Assembly (NCBI GenBank): GCA_035294785.1
Contig: DATGKF010000118.1
Location: 1 to 60,759 of the forward strand
Length of the DNA: 60,759 bases
Source: Poindextera sp035294785
GTDB taxonomy: Bacteria; Pseudomonadota; Alphaproteobacteria; Caulobacterales; Caulobacteraceae
Direction: 5' to 3'
Numbering within the stretch: the first letter of the stretch is position 1; each line of letters starts with the position of its first letter. The notes under the pieces were generated by a model. The model was not told the origin of the DNA. It made no database searches and worked only from the letters and a program-made list of their open reading frames with translations. Of this stretch, positions 1 to 7,184 are shown one piece after another. Both the position numbers and the translations under genes were made by a program.

Positions 1-565
1 CGAGGTCGGAGGCGATCTTGGCCAGAAACTTGTTGGCGGCCAGGCCGATCGAGACGGTGATGCCGATGTCTTTTTCGATCTCAGCCTGCAGCCTGGCCAG
101 CACCACCACCGCCGCCGCCCCGTGCAGGCGCTCGCAGCCGGAAAGATCCAGCCAGGCCTCGTCCAGCGACAGGGGCTGAACCAATGGCGTCAGGGCCTCC
201 AGCTTGGCCATGATGCGCCGGCTTTCGGTGCGGTATTTGCTGAAATCGGGTTTGATGACCGTGGCTTGCGGGCAAAGCTTCAGAGCCTTGAACATCGGCA
301 TGGCCGAGCGCACGCCGTTGATGCGGGCGATGTAACAGCAGGTGGTGACCACGCCGCGCTTGCCGCCGCCGACGATCACCGGCTGGTCGCGCAGCTCCGG
401 CCGGTCGCGCTTTTCCACCGAAGCGTAGAAGGCGTCGCAGTCCATGTGGGCAATGGTCAGCCGCTTGAGTTCCGGGTGCGTGGCGAGGCGGGGCGAGCGG
501 CACCGCGGGCACCGGGTGGGCGCGTCCTCTGCGCTCCAGAAGCAGTCGCGGCAGATCGCGCTCAC
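1..565 (-). CDS. dinB: DNA polymerase IV (DinB), 3' part missing
   Basis: Y-family translesion polymerase; only the first 188 residues lie in the window and the gene runs off the left edge. The first catalytic motif is AHMDCDAFYASVEKRD, followed by PVIVGGGKRGVV, the SAMPMFKALKLCP segment and the LSLDEAWLDLSG motif holding the second acidic pair. The GTG start at 565 overlaps the TGA of the upstream kinase (GTGA), so the two are probably co-translated. Residues 1-40 form an extension with two Cys pairs (CRDC and CPRC), a probable zinc ribbon ahead of the catalytic core; I recall similar extensions in other alphaproteobacterial DinB proteins. No SOS box was seen just upstream because the gene sits inside an operon. 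Confidence 0.93.
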   Translation of the reverse strand, partial: MSAICRDCFWSAEDAPTRCPRCRSPRLATHPELKRLTIAHMDCDAFYASVEKRDRPELRDQPVIVGGGKRGVVTTCCYIARINGVRSAMPMFKALKLCPQATVIKPDFSKYRTESRRIMAKLEALTPLVQPLSLDEAWLDLSGCERLHGAAAVVVLARLQAEIEKDIGITVSIGLAANKFLAKIASDL

Positions 566-1461
566 GGCAACGGCCAGAGCCAGGCCGCGCCGCGAACGCC
601 GGAGGAATCGCCGTGCACGGCCTTGCGCACCGGCGTTTCGCAGACGTCGGAGAAGACGCGCCCGCCGATCAGCGGCGGAACGCGGGCGTAGAGTTCGTCG
701 ACGTTCGACATGCCGCCGCCCAGCACGATCACGTCGGGGTCGACCATGTTGACCACCACCGCCAGCGCGCGCGCCAGCCGGTCGGAATAGCGGTCGAGGG
801 CCGCCGTCGCGATTGCATCGCCGCCGCGGGCGCGGTCGACGACGGCGATGGCGTCGACCGCCTCGCCCCCGCGGGCGCGATGGTCGATCTCGAGGCCCGT
901 TCCAGAGATGTAGAGCTCGAGGCAGCCGGACTGCCCGCACCAGCAGGTCAGCGGCGGCCGCTCGTCGTCGCGCGGCCAGGGCAGGGGATTGTGCCCCCAC
1001 TCGCCCGCCACGCCGTTGAAGCCCTGCAGCAGCCTTCCATGCGCGACCAGGCCTGCGCCGCAGCCAGAGCCGAGGATGGCGGCGAACACCACGCCTGCAC
1101 CCGCCCCCGCGCCGTCCGTGGCTTCGGAAAGCGCCAGGCAGTTGGCGTCGTTGGCCAGCCGCACCGGGCGCTCCAGCGTCCGCTCCAGATCCTCGCGGAA
1201 CGGGCGGCCGTTCAGATAGACGCTGTTGGCGTTGCGGATCAGGCCCGAGCGCGGTGAAACCGAACCCGGCGCGCCGACGCCGACGCTGCCCTTCGCCCCA
1301 GATTGCCGTTCGGCCTCGGCGACCAGGTCGCGCACCGCCTCCTGCGCGGTGTCGTAGCCGCCCGGGTTGGGCTTGCGCACGCGCGCCTGGAAGCGGCCAT
1401 CCGCGTCCAGCGCCGCGGCCTCGATCTTGGTGCGCCCGAAGTCGACGCCGATACGGATCAT
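562..1461 (-). CDS. ROK-family sugar kinase (fructokinase/N-acetylhexosamine kinase type)
   Basis: ATP-dependent hexose kinase of the ROK family, 299 aa, cytoplasmic. The N-terminal phosphate-binding loop is IGVDFGRTKIEAAALD, the substrate segment is RPVRLANDANCLALSE, and the family zinc site is CWCGQSGCLELYISG around residues 175-190. The C-terminal nucleotide segment is DPDVIVLGGGMSN. Fructokinase (Mak-like) is the best guess because of the CLELYISG context, but the sugar cannot be read from sequence. Its ATG overlaps the stop of the HAD gene (ATGA) and its stop overlaps the dinB start, making a tight three-gene minus-strand operon. Confidence 0.88.
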   Translation of the reverse strand: MIRIGVDFGRTKIEAAALDADGRFQARVRKPNPGGYDTAQEAVRDLVAEAERQSGAKGSVGVGAPGSVSPRSGLIRNANSVYLNGRPFREDLERTLERPVRLANDANCLALSEATDGAGAGAGVVFAAILGSGCGAGLVAHGRLLQGFNGVAGEWGHNPLPWPRDDERPPLTCWCGQSGCLELYISGTGLEIDHRARGGEAVDAIAVVDRARGGDAIATAALDRYSDRLARALAVVVNMVDPDVIVLGGGMSNVDELYARVPPLIGGRVFSDVCETPVRKAVHGDSSGVRGAAWLWPLP

Positions 1462-2126
1462 GCGCCGAACCCCAGCGTCCGGGCGATGGCCGGCGCCAAC
1501 GTCGGCCAGTCGTCGAAGCGCGGGTGACGTTCGGGGGCTGCGGGCGCGAGCGCGCGCAGGGCGGGGTCGCCGATCATCTGGAACCGGTGCACCGCTGGCG
1601 CCGTCGTCGCCACCGACTCCAGGTTCGGCAAGAGATCGTCGATGAAGGCGACAGGCGCCCGCGTGTGGGCCGCCAGCACAGCCACAGCGGCGCCCTTCAG
1701 ACCTTCGTTGATAAACAGCGGGTAGGGAAGGCGGTGCGTCTCCATCCAGCGCGTGCGCGGCTCGCGCGCATGGTCCGGCGCGTTGGTCAGAGCGACGACC
1801 GTCGCGCCCTTGGCCAGCGCCGCCAGCCCCTCGCTCGCCCCGGGGATCAGGTCCATCTCGTCGCAGGCGAATCGGAAGAAGTCGTCGAAGAGGCCGCGGC
1901 CGGTCTCCAGATCCAGGTGCTCGCTCGCCCCCGGCGCATAGATGTTCTGAAAGAGCGCGAACCGCTCCAGCCGCAGTTCGTAGCCTCGGCTTTTGATGTA
2001 GCGGCCAAAGCCTTGAAAGAAGAGGCCCAACACTTCATCGACGTCGCAGATGACGAGCGGGCGCGCCGGGTCGATGCGCACCGTCTTCGGATCGGTGATC
2101 GAGTCCAAGGCCGCCTTTCGAGTCAA
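1458..2126 (-). CDS. HAD-superfamily hydrolase
   Basis: Haloacid-dehalogenase-like hydrolase, 222 aa. Motif I is PLVICDVDEVLG, with the nucleophilic Asp and the acid/base Asp two residues later. Motif II is VVALTNAPD and the C-terminal acidic motif IV is VAFIDDLLPN. A phosphatase or phosphoglycolate-like activity is likely, but the substrate is not deducible. The longest reading starts at a TTG at 2126; another TTG eight codons in is possible, and there is no ATG before motif I, so the exact start is uncertain. It shares the short 2127-2215 gap with divK, transcribed the other way. Confidence 0.75.
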   Translation of the reverse strand: MTRKAALDSITDPKTVRIDPARPLVICDVDEVLGLFFQGFGRYIKSRGYELRLERFALFQNIYAPGASEHLDLETGRGLFDDFFRFACDEMDLIPGASEGLAALAKGATVVALTNAPDHAREPRTRWMETHRLPYPLFINEGLKGAAVAVLAAHTRAPVAFIDDLLPNLESVATTAPAVHRFQMIGDPALRALAPAAPERHPRFDDWPTLAPAIARTLGFGA

Positions 2127-2215
2127 CGCGCGCTTAAGGATATGATGCGCGTAGTGGAACCATAACCGCGCGCATGAGCCTAGACGCGAACAGCCGCGCC
2201 CAACCTGAGTCTCGA

Positions 2216-2581
2216 ATGCCGAAGAAGGTCCTGATCGTCGAGGATAACGAGCTGAATATGAAGCTCTTTCACGATCTTCTTGACGCGCAGGGCTACGAAA
2301 CCCTGGAGACGCGGGACGGTCTGCAGGCGCTCGCGCTCGCCCGCCAGCACAAGCCCGACCTGATTCTCATGGACATCCAGCTGCCGGAGATCTCCGGTCT
2401 GGAAGTCACCAAGTGGGTGAAGGAAGACGACGAACTCGCCCACATCCCCGTCGTGGCGGTGACCGCGTTTGCGATGAAGGGCGACGAGGAGCGGATCCGC
2501 GAGGGCGGCTGCGAGGCCTACATCTCCAAGCCGATCTCGGTCGCGCACTTCCTCGACACGATCAAACGCTTCATCGGATAG
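2216..2581 (+). CDS. divK: DivK single-domain response regulator
   Basis: Cell-fate response regulator of Caulobacterales, 121 aa, a bare receiver domain. It shows the acidic pocket VLIVEDNELN, the phospho-acceptor Asp in LILMDIQLPE (about residue 53), the switch Thr in AVTAFAMKG and the Lys in YISKPI. The text is close to Caulobacter DivK throughout, including EISGLEVTKW and GGCEAYISKPIS. An in-frame ATG at 2174 would add 14 residues, but the start at 2216 gives the family N-terminus (MPKKVLIVED). pleD follows 7 bases later, the known divK-pleD operon. In relatives DivK is phosphorylated by PleC/DivJ and lowers CtrA activity through DivL/CckA. Confidence 0.96.
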   Translation: MPKKVLIVEDNELNMKLFHDLLDAQGYETLETRDGLQALALARQHKPDLILMDIQLPEISGLEVTKWVKEDDELAHIPVVAVTAFAMKGDEERIREGGCEAYISKPISVAHFLDTIKRFIG

Positions 2582-2588
2582 CGAGCCC

Positions 2589-3953
2589 ATGACCGCGCGC
2601 ATCCTGGTGGTCGACGACATCGAGGCCAACGTCCGCCTGCTCGAGGCCAAGCTCAGCGCCGAATACTACGACGTGCTGAGCGCCAACGACGGCCCGACCG
2701 CGCTCGCCGTCGCCGCGGCCGAGCAGCCGGACATCGTGCTCCTCGACGTGATGATGCCCGGCATGGACGGGTTCGAGGTCTGCCGGCGGCTGAAGGAAGA
2801 CCCGCTCACGCGCCACATCCCCGTCGTGCTGGTGACCGCGCTCGACGGCCGCTCGGACCGCATCGCGGGGCTGGATGCCGGCGCCGACGAGTTCCTCAAC
2901 AAGCCCATCGACGACGTCATGCTGTTCAGCCGCGTGCGCAGTCTGACGCGGCTCAAGACGGTGATCGACGAGCTTCGCCAGCGCGAGGCCTCAGGCCGGC
3001 GCATGGGCGTGATCGCGGGCGCGGCGTCCCGGCTGGCCGGCGCCGGCGGGCGCATCGTCATCTGCGACGACAACCTGCGGCAGGCCGAACGCATCGCCTC
3101 CGAACTGGCCATCGAGCATCGGCCGGTGATCGAGCAGGATCCCGACAAGGCGCACCTCTCCGCGCGCGGGCCGGTCGACCTCCTCATCATCAACGCCGCC
3201 GCCAAGAGCTTCGACGGCCTCCGCCTCGCCGCCCAGATCCGCTCGGACGAGGCGACGCGGCACGTGCCGATCCTGGCGGTCATCGATCCCGACGAACGCA
3301 CGCGAATGGTCAAGGCGCTGGAGATCGGCGTCAACGACGTGCTGCCCAAGCCGATCGATCCGCAGGAGCTGGCCGCCCGCGTCCGCACCCAGATCAAGCG
3401 CAAGCGCTACACCGACTTCCTGCGCAAGAACCTCGACCACTCGCTCGAGCTGGCGGTCACCGACCAGCTCACCGGCCTGCACAACCGCCGCTACATGGTG
3501 GGCCAGCTGGCGGCGCTGGTCGCGCGCGCGGCGCGCGGCGGGGAGCCGGTCGGCGCGCTGATGATCGACATCGACCACTTCAAGAAGATCAACGACAACT
3601 TCGGCCACGACGTCGGCGACGAGGTGCTGCGCGAGTTCGCGGTGCGGCTCGCCTCCAACGTCCGCGCCGTCGATCTGCCCTGCCGCTTCGGCGGCGAGGA
3701 GTTCGTGGTCGTGATGCCCGACACGCCGCTGTCGGCCGCCGAGCGCATCGCCGAGCGCATACGCCTGCACGTCGCCGGCTCGCCCTTCCGCATGGACGGC
3801 GGCAAGAACCTGCTGACGGTGACCATCTCGATCGGCGTCGCCGCCACGATCGGCGAACACGACACGCCCGAAGCCCTGCTGAAACGCGCCGACGCGGCCG
3901 TCTACGAAGCCAAATCCCAGGGCCGTAACAAGGTCATCGCCAAAGCGGCCTGA
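2589..3953 (+). CDS. pleD: PleD response regulator / diguanylate cyclase
   Basis: Makes cyclic di-GMP to drive the motile-to-stalked transition; 454 aa, the same length as Caulobacter PleD. The order is a receiver domain (about 1-120, phospho-Asp in LLDVMMPGMDGF), a second adaptor receiver (about 155-270) and a GGDEF domain (about 285-454). The active-site signature is GGEEF, and the product-inhibition I-site RxxD is present five residues before it as RAVD, so allosteric feedback should be intact. The second receiver still has a D (LPKPIDP region) but lacks a clean phosphorylation pocket, as in the known dimerisation adaptor. Co-transcribed with divK. Confidence 0.96.
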   Translation: MTARILVVDDIEANVRLLEAKLSAEYYDVLSANDGPTALAVAAAEQPDIVLLDVMMPGMDGFEVCRRLKEDPLTRHIPVVLVTALDGRSDRIAGLDAGADEFLNKPIDDVMLFSRVRSLTRLKTVIDELRQREASGRRMGVIAGAASRLAGAGGRIVICDDNLRQAERIASELAIEHRPVIEQDPDKAHLSARGPVDLLIINAAAKSFDGLRLAAQIRSDEATRHVPILAVIDPDERTRMVKALEIGVNDVLPKPIDPQELAARVRTQIKRKRYTDFLRKNLDHSLELAVTDQLTGLHNRRYMVGQLAALVARAARGGEPVGALMIDIDHFKKINDNFGHDVGDEVLREFAVRLASNVRAVDLPCRFGGEEFVVVMPDTPLSAAERIAERIRLHVAGSPFRMDGGKNLLTVTISIGVAATIGEHDTPEALLKRADAAVYEAKSQGRNKVIAKAA

Positions 3954-4046
3954 CCGGCCAGCTGTTGTATGGTGCCGGCATGTCCAGCCCGAGGGGCGCT
4001 TGCGCTAGGCTAGGGATCAGCGATCCGCTGAAGGACGGTCTCGACG

Positions 4047-4229
4047 CTGGCTGATTACCCCGACATCTCTGACATTCTGGCGGCGAGGGCGGCCGGTCGG
4101 CGGGAGAGCGCCCGGCTCTCGTTCGCCGAGAAGGTGGCCAGGATCGAAGCGCTGCGCGAGCGCGTGCAGCCGCTCAAATCGATCCGGGAGGCGTCGAAGC
4201 GCGCGAAGGCGGCCAAGCGGCCTACTTGA
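4047..4229 (+). CDS. Small hypothetical protein with non-ATG start
   Basis: A 60-codon frame reading LADYPDISDILAARAAGRR and ending KAAKRPT. The composition (charged amphipathic helix, LSFAEKVARIEALRERV) looks coding. I recall similar short proteins next to rpmG in other Caulobacterales, but cannot verify this. No ATG, GTG or TTG occurs between the upstream in-frame stop and the conserved-looking start; CTG at 4047 is the best candidate. Its last 8 bases overlap the 3' end of rpmG on the other strand. Function unknown. Confidence 0.45.
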   Translation: MADYPDISDILAARAAGRRESARLSFAEKVARIEALRERVQPLKSIREASKRAKAAKRPT

Positions 4230-4389
4230 TCTTCGCTTCGGTGAAGTCGACGTGCTTGCGCGCGATCGGGTCGTACTTCTTCTTCACCAGCTTTTCGGTC
4301 ATCGTGCGGGCGTTCTTCTTGGTGACGTAGAAGAAGCCGGTGTCCGCGCTGGAATTGAGACGAATCTTGATCGAAGCTGGCTTGGCCAT
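4222..4389 (-). CDS. rpmG: Large ribosomal subunit protein bL33
   Basis: 55 aa, the exact usual length for the alphaproteobacterial form. It begins MAKPASIKIRLNSSADTGFF, continues YVTKKNARTMTEKLVKKKYD and ends HVDFTEAKIK. This is the Cys-free L33 version, so it would not bind zinc. It overlaps the small plus-strand ORF by 8 bases tail to tail. Its promoter must lie in 4390-4512, which it shares with the divergent methyltransferase-like gene. Confidence 0.96.
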   Translation of the reverse strand: MAKPASIKIRLNSSADTGFFYVTKKNARTMTEKLVKKKYDPIARKHVDFTEAKIK

Positions 4390-4512
4390 TGTCTTTCCGG
4401 GCGGGCTTTTGCGAGGGCGCGGAACATACCCAGCGCCGCCTTGAAGTCAATGGCGGGGCGGGCTCGTCGGGCGTTCACCCAATCTTATCCGCGCCCTGCG
4501 CCAATCCCTGCC

Positions 4513-5172
4513 ATGGACATGGCGAGTCAGGCCCCCGCGACCGCGCCGCTTCCGCGCCGACGGCTGCTGCTGGCCGCCGACCTGGGCGAGAAGGCCTTCA
4601 TCCTCGCCCTTTTCGCGCTGATGACCACGCGTGTGGTCCAGTCGGTCGCCTCGGGCGCGGTCTGGCTCAATTTCCTCCAGCTCGGATCGGAAGGGATCGC
4701 GGTCGTGCTGATCCTGCTGCGCAAGCCGGCGCGGGAGATGTCGCTGAGGCCCGTCGACTGGCTGCTCGCCATCGGCGCCACCGCCGCGCCGCTGCTGGTC
4801 AAGCCCGACATGCACGCCGCCCCCTGGGCGCCGGCGGGACTCTGCGCCGGGCTGATGCTGACAGGCCTTCTCTTCCAGGTGATCGCCAAGCTCACGCTGC
4901 GCCTGTCGTTTGGCATGGCGCCGGCGAACCGCGGGCTGAAGGTGAGCGGGCCCTATCGCATTGTCCGCCACCCGATCTACGCCAGCTACCTGATCGGTCA
5001 GGCCGGCTTCTTCCTGCTCAATCCGACCTGGTGGAACGCGGCCATCTATGGCGTCGGCCTCGCCATTCAGATCTTCCGCATCGAGGCGGAGGAGCGCGTG
5101 CTGGCGCACGACGAAGGCTTCGCCGCCTTCCGCGCCGCCACCCGCTACCGGCTCGTTCCCGGCCTTTACTGA
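4513..5172 (+). CDS. Membrane isoprenylcysteine carboxyl methyltransferase-like protein
   Basis: 219 aa integral membrane protein with about five hydrophobic segments. The C-terminal half carries the ICMT/PEMT-type SAM-binding signature: GPYRIVRHPIYASYLIGQAG (about 145-165), then EAEERVLAHDEGFAAF and YRLVPGLY. Family members methylate small lipophilic or carboxylate groups; the substrate here is unknown. Start at ATG 4513 (MDMASQAP). Its last 7 bases overlap the convergent Nudix gene. Confidence 0.82.
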   Translation: MDMASQAPATAPLPRRRLLLAADLGEKAFILALFALMTTRVVQSVASGAVWLNFLQLGSEGIAVVLILLRKPAREMSLRPVDWLLAIGATAAPLLVKPDMHAAPWAPAGLCAGLMLTGLLFQVIAKLTLRLSFGMAPANRGLKVSGPYRIVRHPIYASYLIGQAGFFLLNPTWWNAAIYGVGLAIQIFRIEAEERVLAHDEGFAAFRAATRYRLVPGLY

Positions 5173-5897
5173 GCGCCCTGTTCGACGAAGCGGCGGCCGC
5201 GCCAGAAGCGCATATAGCGCTTGTGGCCATGCTCGGGGTCGGCGATGCGCTCGCCCAGCTCCTTCAGGACGAAGCGGGTGATGTCCGGCAGGTCGAGCCT
5301 CAGCGCTTCGTCCAGGTCGAACCAGGCGATCTCGTCCAGTTCGCCGCAGTCGGGCCGCCGCTCGAGGCTGAGCAGCCGGTCGGCGTCGGCGATGAAAAAG
5401 CGGGCGTCAAAGCGCTTGAACCGCGATGGCGGCGTCACGGCCCGCGCGATCACGTCCAGCGCATCGAGGTCAGGCAGCGCGCCGATGGCGAAGAACTCGC
5501 GCCAGGGTCCCGCGACGCTGCGCGGCGGCGCGGGCTTGGCGAGCAGGAGGCCGGCCTCCTCGAATGTCTCGCGGATGGCCGACAGCGCCAGCGCCCGGCC
5601 CTTGTGCGCCGGCGTCCCCTCGGAGAGGCGGGCGGCGACGTCGTGGCGAAGCTCGCTCGCGGTCGGCACGCGATAGTCGCTCCGGTCGATCCGTCCGCCC
5701 GGGAACACCCACTTGTCCGGCATGAAATCGTGGCCGGAACCGCGGCGCCCCATCAGGACCTGCGGATCCTTTGCGTCACGCCTGACGATGATTAGCGTGG
5801 CGGCGTGGCGCGGGCGCACGGCGCGCGTGCCTTCGGGGCGGGCGGGCGTGTCGGAGGGCGGCCCCCCGGCGGACGGCCGGATCAGCGTGTCGGTCAT
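5166..5897 (-). CDS. Nudix hydrolase
   Basis: Pyrophosphohydrolase of 243 aa. The Nudix box is split: GGRIDRSD is followed by an insertion of about 40 residues and then the catalytic half AIRETFEEAGLLL. This split layout is typical of the NUDT19/coenzyme-A-diphosphatase-like branch. The upstream segment is ATLIIVRRDAKDPQVLMGRR. The substrate is not certain; CoA esters are a family-based possibility. It is transcribed divergently from the peptide/HExxH operon across 5898-6016. Confidence 0.85.
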   Translation of the reverse strand: MTDTLIRPSAGGPPSDTPARPEGTRAVRPRHAATLIIVRRDAKDPQVLMGRRGSGHDFMPDKWVFPGGRIDRSDYRVPTASELRHDVAARLSEGTPAHKGRALALSAIRETFEEAGLLLAKPAPPRSVAGPWREFFAIGALPDLDALDVIARAVTPPSRFKRFDARFFIADADRLLSLERRPDCGELDEIAWFDLDEALRLDLPDITRFVLKELGERIADPEHGHKRYMRFWRGRRFVEQGAQ

Positions 5898-5960
5898 GCA
5901 CCCAGTATTGCGAGTCGAATCGCCAACGGGAAGGGCGCCCCTGGGGCAGGCTTTCGCTGG

Positions 5961-5989
5961 TTGACGGCTCGCTGGCCGCGGCGGAAACT
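5961..5989 (+). promoter_or_regulatory. Weak candidate promoter for the peptide/HExxH operon
   Basis: TTGACG at 5961-5966 is followed after 17 bases by GAAACT at 5984-5989. The -35 is good but the -10 is poor, so this is only a candidate. It lies 28 bases ahead of the 47-aa gene, inside the 119-base gap between the divergent Nudix gene and the peptide gene. Confidence 0.25.
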
Positions 5990-6016
5990 GCGCCCACAGA
6001 TTTCAGGAGGGGTGAG

Positions 6017-6160
6017 ATGACCAACATGAGGGTCTCCGTGCGGGACAAACTGGCGGGCGCCGTCCTGATCGGGTTCGACACGCTTGCACGCGTGGTCCGG
6101 ACGCCGGCATCGCGGGCCGGCGAAGCCATCCGCAAAGACGGGGCGAAGCCAAGCGCCTGA
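6017..6160 (+). CDS. 47-aa small peptide, candidate substrate of the adjacent HExxH enzyme
   Basis: A short frame with a very strong ribosome binding site (AGGAGGGG, 6006-6012) 5 bases before ATG 6017. The peptide opens MTNMRVSVRDKLAGAVLIGF, continues DTLARVVRTPASRAG and ends DGAKPSA. It is basic, has no Cys and has no obvious signal peptide or TM segment; residues 8-28 could form an amphipathic helix. The next gene begins 20 bases later in the same direction. It may be a precursor peptide, a small structural protein or a leader ORF; I do not recognise a family. The strong Shine-Dalgarno is the main reason for calling it real. Confidence 0.6.
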   Translation: MTNMRVSVRDKLAGAVLIGFDTLARVVRTPASRAGEAIRKDGAKPSA

Positions 6161-6180
6161 CCGCATCGCCGCATGATCGC

Positions 6181-7182
6181 TTGGCGAGCGAGGCTTTCAG
6201 GGTCGCCCGCCCGCCTTCCGACTCCTTTGCGCCCGACCCGATAAGAGCGGCCAAACTCGATGAGGCCGTTCGCCTGGGGCTGGCGAGCAGCCTGCGGACC
6301 GTCTTTGAGTCTCTCGACGACGCGTTCACGTTGGAGGCGCGGGCGGCTGAGCGCTTGCTCGACGGCATCGCGGCCGGACCGGTCAAATCGCGCATCTTCG
6401 CCGTCTACGTCGACCTGGTGATGGCGCTCTTCCAGGAGCGGCCCGCCGATGCTGCGATCCTGCTGGAGGAGCTGCTCGCCCAGGACCCGGCCGTGGACGG
6501 GCCGTTCCGCATCCTCACGTTGGACGATCGCGATCTCGGCGATGGGCAGGCCGAGCGCTATCGGCGCCTGGTCAACGACGATGTGCAGTTCGTGCTCGAG
6601 CCCGTCTCCCCCGCGCAGCACTCGGAAGCGCGCGCCGTCTTGGGGGCTGCCTTCGATCTCCTAGAGGCCGCCGCGCCGAAGGTCGGCGATGAGGTTCGGG
6701 CCCTCTTCCATGACGTGGTGCTGGTCACCAACGCCGAAGGGCGAGGCATCGGCGGCGCATCTTCGTTCGCCCTCTGGGGCACGGTGCTTCTCAACATCGA
6801 CTGCCTGTCCGATCGGCTGACAGCGGCCGTCGCCCTGGCGCATGAGGCCGCGCACGCCCACCTGTTCGGCCTCGCGCTGGGCGGCCGGCTGGTCGAGAAC
6901 AGCGACGACGATCGCTACGCTTCGCCGTTGCGCAGCGACTTGCGTCCGATGGAAGGCATCGCGCATGCGGTCTATGTCCTCGGCCGCATGATCTTCACGC
7001 TGCGCGCGCTGCGCGCCTCGGGGCGGCTCAGCCTGGAGGAGTCCGAGCAGGCCAGGGCTCAGCTCGGCGTCGACCGTGGCGCCTACGACGACGGCCTGGC
7101 CACCGTCCTGCGGCACGCGCGGTTCACGCCCGCCGGCGCTGGCGCCTTCGAGGATCTGCGGCGCTACATGGAAGGGGATTGA
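6181..7182 (+). CDS. HExxH-motif putative peptide-modification protein (aKG-HExxH beta-hydroxylase type)
   Basis: 333 aa soluble protein. The central signature is VALAHEAAHAHLFG (HEAAH at about 221-225), then ENSDDDRY (239-246), SPLRSDLRPMEG (248-259) and H262 in IAHAVYVLGRM. This spacing of HExxH, a Tyr/Arg-rich linker, an RP dipeptide and a later His matches what I know of the HEXXH-motif family found beside RiPP precursors; some members are described as 2-oxoglutarate-dependent peptide beta-hydroxylases. A metallopeptidase is the alternative, but there is no signal sequence and no recognisable peptidase third ligand. The start is TTG 6181, since no ATG lies before the conserved part and the Shine-Dalgarno is weak. 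It follows the 47-aa peptide gene and couples to the ligase gene. Confidence 0.72.
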   Translation: MASEAFRVARPPSDSFAPDPIRAAKLDEAVRLGLASSLRTVFESLDDAFTLEARAAERLLDGIAAGPVKSRIFAVYVDLVMALFQERPADAAILLEELLAQDPAVDGPFRILTLDDRDLGDGQAERYRRLVNDDVQFVLEPVSPAQHSEARAVLGAAFDLLEAAAPKVGDEVRALFHDVVLVTNAEGRGIGGASSFALWGTVLLNIDCLSDRLTAAVALAHEAAHAHLFGLALGGRLVENSDDDRYASPLRSDLRPMEGIAHAVYVLGRMIFTLRALRASGRLSLEESEQARAQLGVDRGAYDDGLATVLRHARFTPAGAGAFEDLRRYMEGD

Positions 7183-7184
7183 GC

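Noticed and set aside
2174..2215. Longer DivK start
   Set aside because: The 14 extra residues (MSLDANSRAQPESR) are absent from known DivK, whose N-terminus matches MPKKVLIVED at 2216.
3979..4053. 24-codon ORF upstream of the 60-codon ORF
   Set aside because: Too short, no good ribosome binding site and low-complexity content; no support beyond an ATG.
6181..7182. HEAAH protein as a secreted zinc metallopeptidase
   Set aside because: No signal peptide or TM segment, and the downstream Arg-Pro/His region fits the peptide-modification HExxH family better; kept only as an alternative.
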